A stretch of DNA of 6,575 nt from Bifidobacteriaceae bacterium (GCA_031268115.1 JAIRXV010000112.1:1-6575), one strand, 5' to 3'. Numbered from the stretch's first letter, positions 1 through 6,329 are shown. Notes: generated by a model from the sequence alone, not told the origin. Numbers and translations: made by a program.

Positions 1-1257
1 GGACGCCTCAGCGTGCAGGTTCCACCTCCGCCACACCGGACGCTTCTCCGAAACCGCAGCAATCACATCGCGGCCCATACGCTCGATCACGTCCAGTGGC
101 ACGTCATCGGCGCGGAGGACCAACTGGTCCTGGCCGCGCAACACACCTCTGGCCCAATCGGTCGCGTCAGCGCCGAGCAGGGATTGGGCACGGCGACGCC
201 AATCGGCGGTCAACTCGGCCAACGAGTGGACCTGTTTGTCCTGCCGGGTCGCCAAGGTGGCCTGCTGCCGCAACCTGACCACCGTGCGAGCCGCAGGCTG
301 ACGCCCGTGTCGCCGCGCGTACCCCGCGACCAGGCGATCCTTTTCCGCCTCGATGGCTGTCGTGCGGCGAGAGAATTCGGCGATCAACTCTTCCGTCACT
401 CCCTCGACTTCCCAAGCCGGGTTGCGGTTCCGGCCCCGGTCGCGGGTGTCCCAGCCCAAACCGAACAGGCGAGTCAGATGGTCAGCCAGTACGCCGTTGT
501 AAAGCTCCGACATGGCGACGGTCGCCGCGTGCATCGGACGGCCATCCAACGTGCGCCACTTCCCATCCTTCGCAGTGCAGACCTTGTTTGACACCACGAC
601 GTGCGTATGGAGCTGCGGATCGCCCGCCCGCGAATCCCAATGGTCATAGGCCGTCGCCAACACCCCGGTGACCTCAGCCTGAGCCGCGCCGTTACGGCCC
701 ACCCTGGTCACAGCCACCTCGCGCTCCATGAACGCCAGCACGTCGGCCATCGCGTCATGGTGCGCCTTGACCAGAAGCTCTTGAGACCCGGCATCTGCCA
801 GCCCCCACAACACCGACACGGACTTCGGCACCGAGAACGTGTAGTCGTACCCGGCCACCGGGCGGCGCTTCCTGCCGCTTGCCCCGGTCGTCTCGATGCT
901 GGCAGCGGTGGTCCCGGATGCGCCCGAATGAGCCGACCCAACCCGACCCGCCGAACCTGCGGGGCGGGCAGCGGGGACGATGTAAGCGGCACCCAGCGCG
1001 TCGGCAGTGATGGGGTGGATGCCAAGCCCGATCAGCCGCTCAAGCTGTGCCTCGGTCACGAGGTTGCCGGGTTGTACAGCCTCGGACCTCAGCGCCCCCA
1101 GGCCGCTGCCAATCCATCGGCCCGGCGGGCAGCCGGTCTCCGCGTAGTACCTCGTGAGCGGGGTGGCCATCGTCCGGTTCCCGTCGCCAGCGGCGACGGA
1201 CTTCAGCAGGTATTTGTAGCCGTCGCCAGCCGACATCACCCGCATCGAAACAGTCAA
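1..1257 (-). CDS. MobF-family conjugative relaxase (TrwC/TraA type), N-terminal part, truncated by window edge
   Basis: Relaxases of this family nick one strand at oriT, stay covalently bound to its 5' end through a tyrosine, and pilot it into the recipient; most also carry a C-terminal helicase, which would lie beyond the left edge. The 419 visible residues form one uninterrupted frame. The start is taken as TTG at 1257, 7 nt after a clean AGGAGG, giving MTVSMRVMSAGDGYKYLL. The metal-binding triad is unmistakable: YDHWDSRAGDPQLHTH, with H206, H217 and H219 in the spacing known from TrwC. Candidate catalytic tyrosines are Y14/Y16 and the YY pair at 37-38. The segment around 139-151 (YTFSVPKSVSVLW) is also typical of the TrwC relaxase domain. 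An ATG four codons downstream is the alternative start. No frameshift is visible. The gene marks this DNA as part of a plasmid or integrative conjugative element. Family call very secure; completeness of the gene unknown. Confidence 0.95.
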   Translation of the reverse strand, partial: MTVSMRVMSAGDGYKYLLKSVAAGDGNRTMATPLTRYYAETGCPPGRWIGSGLGALRSEAVQPGNLVTEAQLERLIGLGIHPITADALGAAYIVPAARPAGSAGRVGSAHSGASGTTAASIETTGASGRKRRPVAGYDYTFSVPKSVSVLWGLADAGSQELLVKAHHDAMADVLAFMEREVAVTRVGRNGAAQAEVTGVLATAYDHWDSRAGDPQLHTHVVVSNKVCTAKDGKWRTLDGRPMHAATVAMSELYNGVLADHLTRLFGLGWDTRDRGRNRNPAWEVEGVTEELIAEFSRRTTAIEAEKDRLVAGYARRHGRQPAARTVVRLRQQATLATRQDKQVHSLAELTADWRRRAQSLLGADATDWARGVLRGQDQLVLRADDVPLDVIERMGRDVIAAVSEKRPVWRRWNLHAEAS

Positions 1258-1264
1258 CGTGACG

Positions 1265-1284
1265 CCTCCTATCCACCTGATAGG
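1265..1284 (-). promoter_or_regulatory. Relaxase RBS with overlapping hairpin
   Basis: On the minus strand, AGGAGG (1265-1270) is the Shine-Dalgarno sequence for the TTG start at 1257. It overlaps a perfect 6-bp inverted repeat, CCTATC/GATAGG (1279-1284 and 1268-1273), with a 5-nt loop. In the relaxase mRNA the 3' arm would pair the first AGG of the Shine-Dalgarno sequence, so the hairpin could dampen translation. The same dyad could equally be a DNA operator. The RBS is secure; the regulatory role is inference. Confidence 0.6.
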
Positions 1285-1296
1285 TAGGCGAGGTCA

Positions 1297-1316
1297 CCCC
1301 GCTAACTGGGGCGGGG
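1297..1316. repeat. GC-rich inverted repeat upstream of relaxase
   Basis: CCCCGC (1297-1302) and GCGGGG (1311-1316) form a perfect 6-bp inverted repeat around an 8-nt centre, about 40 nt upstream of the relaxase start. It has no T-run typical of an intrinsic terminator. It could be an operator, part of an oriT, or part of a terminator for the two-component operon that reads toward it. Only the repeat itself is seen. Confidence 0.35.
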
Positions 1317-1402
1317 GCCGCTGATGCAAGACGTGTGGGACCTAGGATGACAGGTGAGCGGTTTGCCCAATGCTCGAAGTGCAGCGCGAGCAGCAGAGCC
1401 GT

Positions 1403-1432
1403 CCGCGCGGTGCTGAAGAACGGGCTGCGCGG
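1403..1432. repeat. Inverted repeat downstream of response regulator
   Basis: CCGCGC (1403-1408) and GCGCGG (1427-1432) pair across an 18-nt centre, 20-50 nt past the response-regulator stop codon. The position would suit a transcription terminator for the kinase/regulator mRNA. However, the loop is long and no U-tract follows on the minus strand, so this is weak. The rest of 1258-1452 shows no convincing gene or -35/-10 pair. Confidence 0.2.
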
Positions 1433-1452
1433 CCTCGAACTGAGTGGGCGGT

Positions 1453-2112
1453 CTATGGCCTGATGCCTCCCTTGTAGGCGAGAGCGATGAGGGCAGCTCG
1501 GTCGGAAACACCCAGTTTGGTCATGGCCCGGTTGATGTGGGTCTTGGCAGTGAGGGGAGAGATGAACAGTTCGTCGGCGATCTGCTGGTTGTCGAGTCCC
1601 CGGACGGCGGCTTGGAGCGCGTCGGTCTCGCGGGCCGTCAGATAGTCGAGTTGGCGGGCGGCTTCGGGGTCGATTGGGGTGGAGTTGTCGTCGGCGACGT
1701 GGCCGATGACGGCTCGGGCGGCGTTGGCCGAGAGTGCCCCGCCACCTTCATAGACTTCGGTGATGGCGTTTGCCAGTTCGTGGGGGCTGACTCCTTTGGA
1801 CAGGAATCCGTTCGCCCCCGCTTTGATGGCGGCGAGCACGTTCTGGTCTTGGTCGAAGGTGGTAAGCACCACGATCCGCACTTGATGGGCCGGGTGCCCG
1901 TGGCGAATGCGGCGGGTGGCTTCCACCCCGTCGATACCGGGCATTCGCAGGTCCATCAGGATCACGTCCGGTTTGGCCATTTCGAGGGCGCGGACGGCGG
2001 CGAGTCCGTCGGTGGCCTCGGCCACTACTCTCATGTCGGGTTGGGCGTCGATGATGGTCCTCAGCCCCACGCGGATCATTTCTTGGTCGTCTGCGAGCAT
2101 CACGGCGATCAT
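1453..2112 (-). CDS. NarL/LuxR-family response regulator
   Basis: This 219-residue DNA-binding partner of the histidine kinase has the usual family length and two domains. The receiver domain (about 1-120) has the acidic pair D8/D9, phospho-acceptor D54 in LMDLRMPG, switch T84 in VVLTTF and conserved K106 in FLSKG. A LuxR-type helix-turn-helix (about 155-215) begins LTARETDALQAAVRGLDNQQ and continues through IADELFISPLTAKTHI. All phosphorylation residues are intact. Its ATG overlaps the kinase stop as ATGA, so the two are translationally coupled, with an AGGCAGG stretch just upstream as a modest RBS. It is expected to dimerise on phosphorylation and bind an imperfect dyad; the repeats in 3258-3392, between its operon and the divergent transport operon, are the obvious candidate target (inference). 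The stimulus is not known. Confidence 0.95.
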   Translation of the reverse strand: MIAVMLADDQEMIRVGLRTIIDAQPDMRVVAEATDGLAAVRALEMAKPDVILMDLRMPGIDGVEATRRIRHGHPAHQVRIVVLTTFDQDQNVLAAIKAGANGFLSKGVSPHELANAITEVYEGGGALSANAARAVIGHVADDNSTPIDPEAARQLDYLTARETDALQAAVRGLDNQQIADELFISPLTAKTHINRAMTKLGVSDRAALIALAYKGGIRP

Positions 2113-3257
2113 GCTGGCCTGCCTGTCACTGGCAGTGAGGCACGCAAAGCGAATCGGGTGTCGTCCTCGTCCACGTCGATACGCCCGCCCGCCGACGCGG
2201 CACGTTCTCGCATCCCGACCAGGCCGAATCCGCTCCTGGGTTTCGGTGTTGGGGGTGGCTGGGCGCGTAGGTTCATTGCTTCGATCCTGATCTTGCCTTC
2301 GCGCTCACGGACTTGGAGCCGCACCGCTCCGGTGCCGTGCTTGCGGGCGTTCACCAACGCTTCTTGAACGATCCGGTAGGCGGCGGCGCTGGTTTCCGCT
2401 TCGATGCCGTCAGGTTCGTCGGCGATGGTGGCCGCGACTTCCAGTCCCGCCTCGCAGAACTCTTCCACGAGTCGGGCGATCTGGCCGTAACCGGCTGCGG
2501 GCGCGTTCTCGGCTGGGTCGCGGAGCACGCTCAACACTCGCTGGGTCTCGTTGAGTGCGCTCTGGATGCGCTTTCTGGCCTCGGCCAAGTCGGCTCTAGC
2601 GGCGGCGGGGTCGCAGTCCATATGCACCTCGGCGGCTCCGACGCTCATGGAGATGAGCGCCACCTCGTGTCCCAGAGTGTCGTGCAAGTCGTGGGCGATC
2701 CGCAGCCGCTCTTCGGCGGCCCGTCTTTCGGCTTCTGCCTCGCGGGTTGCCAGCGCTTCGTCTGCCCGGCTGGCGACCTCTTCCCAGTACCTTTGGTAGG
2801 AGCGCAACGACGAACCGCCCACCGCGAAGGCCACAGCGACCGCGCAGGACAACAGGGCGAGAGGTTCTAGCCATCCTTGCTCGTCGTGGATCAGAATCGA
2901 CAGGTAGGCGCACACTCCGGCCACGGTCCCTGCGGGCAGGGGCGGCAGGCCGCGTGGCGTGGCCGCGAACACAATGAACGCTGTCATCGACCACAGCACC
3001 AGCGGATCAACTCCCAGGAGCGATCCGGTCAGGGGCGCGGCGCAGGCGGCGGCCAGCGACACCCACGGCCAGCGTCGCACCAGCGCGACTCCGACCAAGG
3101 CGACAGCGACAGCGGCCAGCCCGAGCGGCTGGCCGAGTGCCAGGTAGTTGACCGACCCAGCGATGCCACTGATCGCGGCGACGGTCATCGTGGCGGTCTC
3201 GATCAGTCTCGGACGGCGCACCACCAGCGGTATCGATGCAGGTGCGCGCTGGTCCAT
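2109..3257 (-). CDS. Membrane sensor histidine kinase, HisKA_3 (NarX/DesK-like) family
   Basis: This 382-residue kinase is expected to autophosphorylate and pass phosphate to the overlapping response regulator. About six hydrophobic segments span residues 19-148 with only short loops, so there is no sizeable extracellular sensor domain. An acidic/basic coiled-coil linker (about 153-187) leads into the HisKA_3 dimerisation helix ERLRIAHDLHDTLGHEVALI, whose phospho-acceptor is H192. The ATPase domain shows the N box (RIVQEALVNARKHG, N303) and a G box (GFGLVGMRERA, about 343-353). The frame is open far upstream because it shadows the divergent gene, so the start is uncertain. I chose ATG at 3257, with GGCAGG 9 nt upstream. 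A stronger AGGAGG lies 16 nt upstream, too far to be ideal. ATG at 3293 (adding 12 residues) has no RBS. The kinase class is common in actinobacterial systems that control ABC or MFS exporters. Confidence 0.92.
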   Translation of the reverse strand: MDQRAPASIPLVVRRPRLIETATMTVAAISGIAGSVNYLALGQPLGLAAVAVALVGVALVRRWPWVSLAAACAAPLTGSLLGVDPLVLWSMTAFIVFAATPRGLPPLPAGTVAGVCAYLSILIHDEQGWLEPLALLSCAVAVAFAVGGSSLRSYQRYWEEVASRADEALATREAEAERRAAEERLRIAHDLHDTLGHEVALISMSVGAAEVHMDCDPAAARADLAEARKRIQSALNETQRVLSVLRDPAENAPAAGYGQIARLVEEFCEAGLEVAATIADEPDGIEAETSAAAYRIVQEALVNARKHGTGAVRLQVREREGKIRIEAMNLRAQPPPTPKPRSGFGLVGMRERAASAGGRIDVDEDDTRFALRASLPVTGRPA

Positions 3258-3292
3258 GCCATCAAGCCTGCCACCTCCTATCAGGTCTCGCA

Positions 3293-3322
3293 TACTGCCG
3301 ACGCAGTAGCCGAAGTGACTGC
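3293..3322. repeat. Three ACTGC/GCAGT half-sites, candidate operator
   Basis: TACTGC (3293-3298) and GCAGTA (3303-3308) form a perfect 6-bp inverted repeat with a 4-nt centre. A third copy, ACTGC (3318-3322), pairs with GCAGT (3303-3307) across 10 nt. Clustered inverted half-sites in a divergent intergenic region beside a NarL/LuxR-type regulator suggest its binding site; this is inference. They lie at or just after the weak plus-strand -10 candidate. Confidence 0.4.
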
Positions 3323-3340
3323 TACCAGACGATTCCCCGT

Positions 3341-3356
3341 TGCCGCCTGAACGGCA
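3341..3356. repeat. Short inverted repeat in the transport operon leader
   Basis: TGCCG (3341-3345) and CGGCA (3352-3356) pair perfectly around a 6-nt centre, ending 36 nt before the first start codon of the transport operon. It may be a second operator or a leader-RNA hairpin. A 5-bp stem is short enough to be chance in GC-rich DNA. Confidence 0.25.
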
Positions 3357-3392
3357 GATTGGAAACAAGCCGACGAGGAAAGGAAGACTCAA

Positions 3393-3938
3393 ATGACTGA
3401 AACTGACAGACGTTTCATCGCCTACGAATACACATCCGTCCAGGCCAAAGCTGACCAGGAGTCCCTGTTCAAGGATATCTACCGCAGCCTCGGGTGGACT
3501 TGCGAGGCCGTGGAGCGGCCCAGCGCCATCACCGGGACCGTCACGTTGCGCCTGAAACGAGACCGGGCGGTCCCGAACCGAACCGCCCTGGCGAAGCTGC
3601 AACGGCAGGCGGAGAACACCCTGGAAGGGATCGAGAACCTGCGCCGTTCGAAGACAAGTAAGGCGTCCATCACGTCCCTCAGCGTGGGAGTCCTCGGCGC
3701 GGCAGCGTTCGCCGGGTCGGTGTTCTGCTACCTGTCCGGGATCTGGGTGCCGTTCGTGCTGCTCGGCATCGCCGGCCTAGTCGCATGGGTGCTGCCCTAC
3801 TTCGTGTTCATCCAAATCAAGGCCACCCGCACCGCAACCGTCAACGAGGAGATCGAACGCCACTACGACCAGTTGTACGCCACCTGCGAGCAAGCAGCCG
3901 CCCTGACCGGACGAGGGGCCGAGGAATCCAATCAATGA
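3393..3938 (+). CDS. Two-TM membrane protein of unknown function, first gene of transport operon
   Basis: I do not recognise the family. The 181-residue product has a charged soluble N-terminal region (about 1-90) with an amphipathic, possibly coiled stretch rich in R/K/E at 62-90. Two hydrophobic segments follow (about 95-115 and 119-142), separated by a very short turn, then a charged C-terminal tail of about 40 residues (EEIERHYDQLYATCEQAAAL). There is no signal peptide, so both ends are probably cytoplasmic with a membrane hairpin between. The ATG has AAAGGA 8 nt upstream. The stop overlaps the MFS start as ATGA, so the protein is probably made with the exporter. As the first gene after the divergent promoter region, it could be an accessory or regulatory partner of the exporter or of the kinase; that is inference from position only. 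Confidence 0.85.
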   Translation: MTETDRRFIAYEYTSVQAKADQESLFKDIYRSLGWTCEAVERPSAITGTVTLRLKRDRAVPNRTALAKLQRQAENTLEGIENLRRSKTSKASITSLSVGVLGAAAFAGSVFCYLSGIWVPFVLLGIAGLVAWVLPYFVFIQIKATRTATVNEEIERHYDQLYATCEQAAALTGRGAEESNQ

Positions 3939-5407
3939 CCATCCACGCCAATCCCGCCACCGTCCAGACGCCCCGGCCCGCTAGGACCGTCGCCGTGCTG
4001 GCTGCCGCTGCGACCATCGGCGCGGTTATGCAGACCGTGATCGTGCCGCTACTCGCCGACCTGCCGACGATCCTGGAAACCAGCCCCGACACCGCCTCCT
4101 GGGCTGTGTCAATCACGCTGCTGGTGACTGCGGTCACAACGCCGCTGGCGGGCAGACTCGGAGACCTGTATGGCAAGAAGCGGCTCGCCCTGATCTGCCT
4201 GCTGCCGATGATCGCGGGCTGCCTGGTGTGTGCCCTGGCCACCGACGCCTGGTTGATGATCGCGGGCCGCGCTCTCCAAGGGATTGGCTCAGGCATCATG
4301 CCGTTGGGACTGGGCCTGCTCCACGATGTGCTCCCCAAGTGGAAACGGCCCGGAGCGGTGGCCCTTCTCGGCGCGACCGCCGGTTTGGGCGGCGCACTCG
4401 GTCTGCCGCTCGCCGCAGCCTGCGACCAGTTGTTCTCTTGGCGGTTCACGTTCGTAGCTGTGGCCGTGCTGGCCGCCGTCGTCGCGTGGCTGCTGCACCG
4501 TTGGGTTCCCGAAGGGCGGACGCACCCGTCGGAGGGCCAGTTTGACTGGTCCGGTGCGGCAGCTCTGTCCGTCGGCCTGGTCGCGCTGCTCGGCGCGGTC
4601 ACCGAAGGGAACCGCTGGGGCTGGACATCCGTTCCAACGCTAGCCGTTCTCGCGCTGTCAACAGTCTCCTTTGCCGTCTGGGTCCGCGTCGAGCTGCGTA
4701 ACGCATCGCCGCTGGTGGACCTGCGCCTGCTGGCCACCCCTACTGTCGCCATGGTCAACGTGGTCGCGTTGCTGATCGGATTCGTCATGTACGCGCCATC
4801 GCTGGTGTATCCGCAAGTCATGCAACTGCCCGAGGCCACAGGCTTCGGCCTAGGCCAGTCCATGCTCGCAATGGGCCTGTGGATAGCGCCCAACGGCCTT
4901 GCGATGATGGCGGCCTCACCTTTCGGCGGCAGGCTAACTGCCCGGCGAGGCCCCAAACCGACCTTGGTGCTGGGCTGCTCCATCGCGTTGGCCGCACTGG
5001 CCGTGTCCCCGCTGTGCCTGGGGCAACTATGGCAGATAGCCGCCGTAGGAATCGTGAGCAACATCGGTTTTGCGCTCATCTACGGGGCGCTGCCGACAAT
5101 CGTCATGGACACCGTGCCAGCCGCCCAGATCGCTTCAGCGAATTCCGTGAACAACCTGATCCGCTCCCTCGGCATGGCAGTCAGCGCCGCCGTCGCCGGG
5201 GCGATCCTAGCAACCATGAGGATGCCTTTCGCAGACACCACCGCGCCGAGCCTCGAAGGTTTCCAAGCCACCCTCGCTGCGACCGCCGCCGTCTGTGTGG
5301 CGGCGCTCATCATCGCCGCCATCGTCAAACACCCGCCAACCCGCCGAAACCCCGAAGCCGTCCCCGACCTGGAACCAGTCCTGGCCGGAAGTCCGCGCAA
5401 ACCTTGA
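3935..5407 (+). CDS. MFS exporter, DHA2 (EmrB/QacA-like, 14-TM) family
   Basis: This 490-residue proton-coupled efflux pump is predicted for the cytoplasmic membrane, and its length matches 14-TM drug:H+ antiporters. Motif A is clear in GRLGDLYGKKR (73-83) between TM2 and TM3, motif B in RALQGIGSG (112-120, R112), and a motif C-like glycine-rich helix GATAGLGGALGLPLA follows at 146-160. The DWSGAAALSVGLVALLGAVT segment (204-223) followed by EGNRWGW is typical of the central part of EmrB/QacA-like members. About 14 hydrophobic segments can be drawn. The start is ATG at 3935, overlapping the previous stop (ATGA) with GAGGA 9 nt upstream. The frame stays open 50 codons further upstream, but that stretch shadows the previous gene. 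The substrate cannot be read from sequence; drugs, bile salts or peptides are all possible. It lacks an adjacent EmrA-type adaptor, as expected in a monoderm host. Confidence 0.93.
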   Translation: MTIHANPATVQTPRPARTVAVLAAAATIGAVMQTVIVPLLADLPTILETSPDTASWAVSITLLVTAVTTPLAGRLGDLYGKKRLALICLLPMIAGCLVCALATDAWLMIAGRALQGIGSGIMPLGLGLLHDVLPKWKRPGAVALLGATAGLGGALGLPLAAACDQLFSWRFTFVAVAVLAAVVAWLLHRWVPEGRTHPSEGQFDWSGAAALSVGLVALLGAVTEGNRWGWTSVPTLAVLALSTVSFAVWVRVELRNASPLVDLRLLATPTVAMVNVVALLIGFVMYAPSLVYPQVMQLPEATGFGLGQSMLAMGLWIAPNGLAMMAASPFGGRLTARRGPKPTLVLGCSIALAALAVSPLCLGQLWQIAAVGIVSNIGFALIYGALPTIVMDTVPAAQIASANSVNNLIRSLGMAVSAAVAGAILATMRMPFADTTAPSLEGFQATLAATAAVCVAALIIAAIVKHPPTRRNPEAVPDLEPVLAGSPRKP

Positions 5408-5423
5408 CCACCCGCAGCCGTCC

Positions 5424-5440
5424 CGGCCAAGGGTCGGCCG
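5424..5440 (+). repeat. Intercistronic hairpin after MFS gene
   Basis: CGGCC (5424-5428) and GGCCG (5436-5440) form a 5-bp GC stem with a 7-nt loop in the 55-nt gap between the MFS gene and the first micropeptide. This is the longest gap in the operon. An 8-nt direct repeat, GCCGTCCC (5417-5424 and 5437-5444), overlaps it. No U-tract follows, so a partial attenuator, RNA-processing or stability element is more likely than a terminator, if it does anything. Confidence 0.25.
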
Positions 5441-5462
5441 TCCCATGAAAGGAACACCAGCC

Positions 5463-5585
5463 ATGCAATCCAAGAAGACCCTGGCGGTCGTGATCGTCGC
5501 CGCTATCAGCGTGATCGGCTACGCCATCGTCCGCTATCTGGACCAGTCGAACCAAACAACAGAGCAAGGAGGTGAATACAAATGA
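5463..5585 (+). CDS. Small single-TM peptide (40 aa), unknown function
   Basis: The 40-residue product has a short basic N-terminus (MQSKK), one hydrophobic segment (about 6-24, TLAVVIVAAISVIGYAIVR) and a polar tail with several Q/E/N residues ending GGEYK. It could be a TM peptide with its tail outside, or an uncleaved signal anchor. There is no cysteine, so it is not a lipoprotein, and no bacteriocin-like leader was recognised. The chosen ATG has AAAGGA 9 nt upstream. An in-frame ATG at 5445 would add MKGTPA but has a less well-placed AAGGG. Its stop overlaps the next start as ATGA. Position between an MFS exporter and an ABC system suggests a small regulatory or assembly subunit of a transporter, as known for other TM micropeptides; this is inference. 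Confidence 0.75.
   Translation: MQSKKTLAVVIVAAISVIGYAIVRYLDQSNQTTEQGGEYK
5566..5575 (+). promoter_or_regulatory. Full-consensus ribosome binding site for the 25-aa micropeptide
   Basis: AAGGAGGTGA sits 6 nt before the ATG at 5582 and is complementary to the anti-Shine-Dalgarno end of 16S rRNA over its whole length. It is the strongest RBS in the window. It lies inside the end of the 40-aa gene, and it strongly supports genuine, high translation of the following tiny ORF. Confidence 0.85.
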
Positions 5586-5659
5586 AGAAAGGCCTTATCG
5601 CCGGAATCGTCGCCGCAGTAGTGGTGGTGGTCGTCATCATCCTGATCGTCGTCCTCTGA
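5582..5659 (+). CDS. 25-aa hydrophobic TM micropeptide, unknown function
   Basis: This very short gene encodes MKKGLIAGIVAAVVVVVVII followed by LIVVL and a TGA stop. It has two lysines at the N-terminus and then about 21 uninterrupted hydrophobic residues, six of them consecutive valines, so it is a single membrane helix with almost no soluble part. Evidence that it is real: the full-consensus RBS at 6-nt spacing, the ATGA overlap with the preceding peptide gene, and the 4-nt gap to the next gene. Similar tiny helices elsewhere (KdpF, AcrZ, MgtR-type peptides) bind and stabilise or regulate larger transporters; a like role for the neighbouring MFS or ABC proteins is inference. Toxic type I-like membrane peptides look similar, but no antisense RNA signal was seen. 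The homopolymeric valine stretch makes homology searching hard. Confidence 0.75.
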   Translation: MKKGLIAGIVAAVVVVVVIILIVVL

Positions 5660-5663
5660 AGCC

Positions 5664-6329
5664 ATGATGCCGCGCCGCTTGTACAACCGCTGGTGGGCCA
5701 GACAGCCCGAACGCACCCAGACGATGACGCTCGGGGCTACCGCCTTTGACGCCATTCTCGGGGCCGGGCTGCTGGCCACCGGCCTATACACGCGCACTGC
5801 CTGGTACGCCGCCAACGCCGTCTACTACCTGTGCCTGACACTGGTACGGGGCTATCTGCTCGAAGGCCTCATCGCCGCCAAACAGCCCGCCTACAGGGGC
5901 GAGACCCGGACCCGGCAGCGGGCGGGCGTCCTTCTCGCCGCCACTGGGATCGCCTATTTCGCGGTCAGCGTCGCCCTGCACCTCGCCGGGCGGCCAGCCA
6001 CCTACACCGGGTTGGCACCCTACGGGGTCGCCTTCGTAGCGTTCGCCAATGCTGGGCTGGCCATCGCCGGAACCGTCTCAGTCAGAGGCTCCGGCAGTCC
6101 CATCCGGGCCGCGCTGCGGATCACGAGCCTGTGCGACGCGCTGGTGTCCATGTCCGTCACCCAATACGCGCTAATGAGCATGACTGCCGACCCTGAGGCC
6201 GCAACCAGCTCGGCCACTGTGGGCATGGGCTTCGCCACCATCGTGGCGGTCTGCGGCCTGGTCATGGCCCTGAAGAAGCCCACCACCAAGAAGCCGCCCG
6301 AAGCGGCACCGAAGGAGAGAAACCTGTGA
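5664..6329 (+). CDS. Multi-TM integral membrane protein of unknown function
   Basis: I do not recognise the family. The 221-residue product has about six hydrophobic segments (near 23-43, 46-66, 87-109, 113-139, 149-173, 182-205), a basic N-terminus (MMPRRLYNRWWARQ), a basic cytoplasmic-type loop (about 73-87) and a Lys/Pro-rich tail (KKPTTKKPPEAAPK). An aromatic and arginine-containing stretch, YAANAVYYLCLTLVRGYLLE (48-67), is distinctive. No catalytic or ABC-permease motif is evident. It begins 4 nt after the micropeptide stop with no clear RBS, so translation is probably coupled; the second ATG (5667) is equally possible. Its stop overlaps the ABC ATPase start as GTGA, tying it to that transporter. 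It may be an accessory membrane component; the true ABC permease more likely lies beyond the right edge. Confidence 0.88.
   Translation: MMPRRLYNRWWARQPERTQTMTLGATAFDAILGAGLLATGLYTRTAWYAANAVYYLCLTLVRGYLLEGLIAAKQPAYRGETRTRQRAGVLLAATGIAYFAVSVALHLAGRPATYTGLAPYGVAFVAFANAGLAIAGTVSVRGSGSPIRAALRITSLCDALVSMSVTQYALMSMTADPEAATSSATVGMGFATIVAVCGLVMALKKPTTKKPPEAAPKERNL

Larger units (their letters stand above)
3258..3392. promoter_or_regulatory. Divergent promoter region between kinase operon and transport operon
   Basis: These 135 bp separate the two divergent operons and must hold both promoters if neither reads in from elsewhere. A weak plus-strand candidate is CTGCCA (3268-3273), a 17-bp spacer, then CATACT (3291-3296); each box matches consensus at 4 of 6 positions. 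The transport operon's first gene has a good RBS, AAAGGA at 3379-3384. I see no convincing minus-strand promoter. Assigning regulatory function is inference from position plus the repeats listed separately. Confidence 0.5.

Noticed and set aside
13..1287. Two plus-strand open frames of 192 and 228 codons
   Set aside because: They are antisense to the relaxase, whose minus-strand frame has unmistakable TrwC motifs.
1444..2367. Plus-strand open frame of 307 codons
   Set aside because: It is antisense to the response regulator and kinase end, is Gly/Val-rich without motifs, and is explained as a mirror of the real genes.
3274..3285. GATAGGAGG shared between the kinase leader and the relaxase leader (1265-1273)
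   Set aside because: Most of the 9-mer is simply the AGGAGG ribosome binding motif; the remaining shared bases are too few to claim a common operator.
3258..3602. N-terminal extension of the histidine kinase frame of about 115 residues
   Set aside because: This part runs antisense through the divergent 181-aa gene and its promoter region, has no RBS at its ATG and does not look like a kinase sensor region; the start at 3257 is preferred.
3785..3934. 50-codon N-terminal extension of the MFS protein
   Set aside because: It overlaps the preceding gene in another frame and is Arg/His-rich, unlike an MFS start; ATG at 3935 has a proper RBS and the ATGA overlap.
3841..5079. Long minus-strand open frame of 412 codons
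   Set aside because: It lies antisense to the MFS gene, has low-complexity Ser/Thr/Ala/Arg-rich composition typical of a GC-rich shadow frame, and has no family features.
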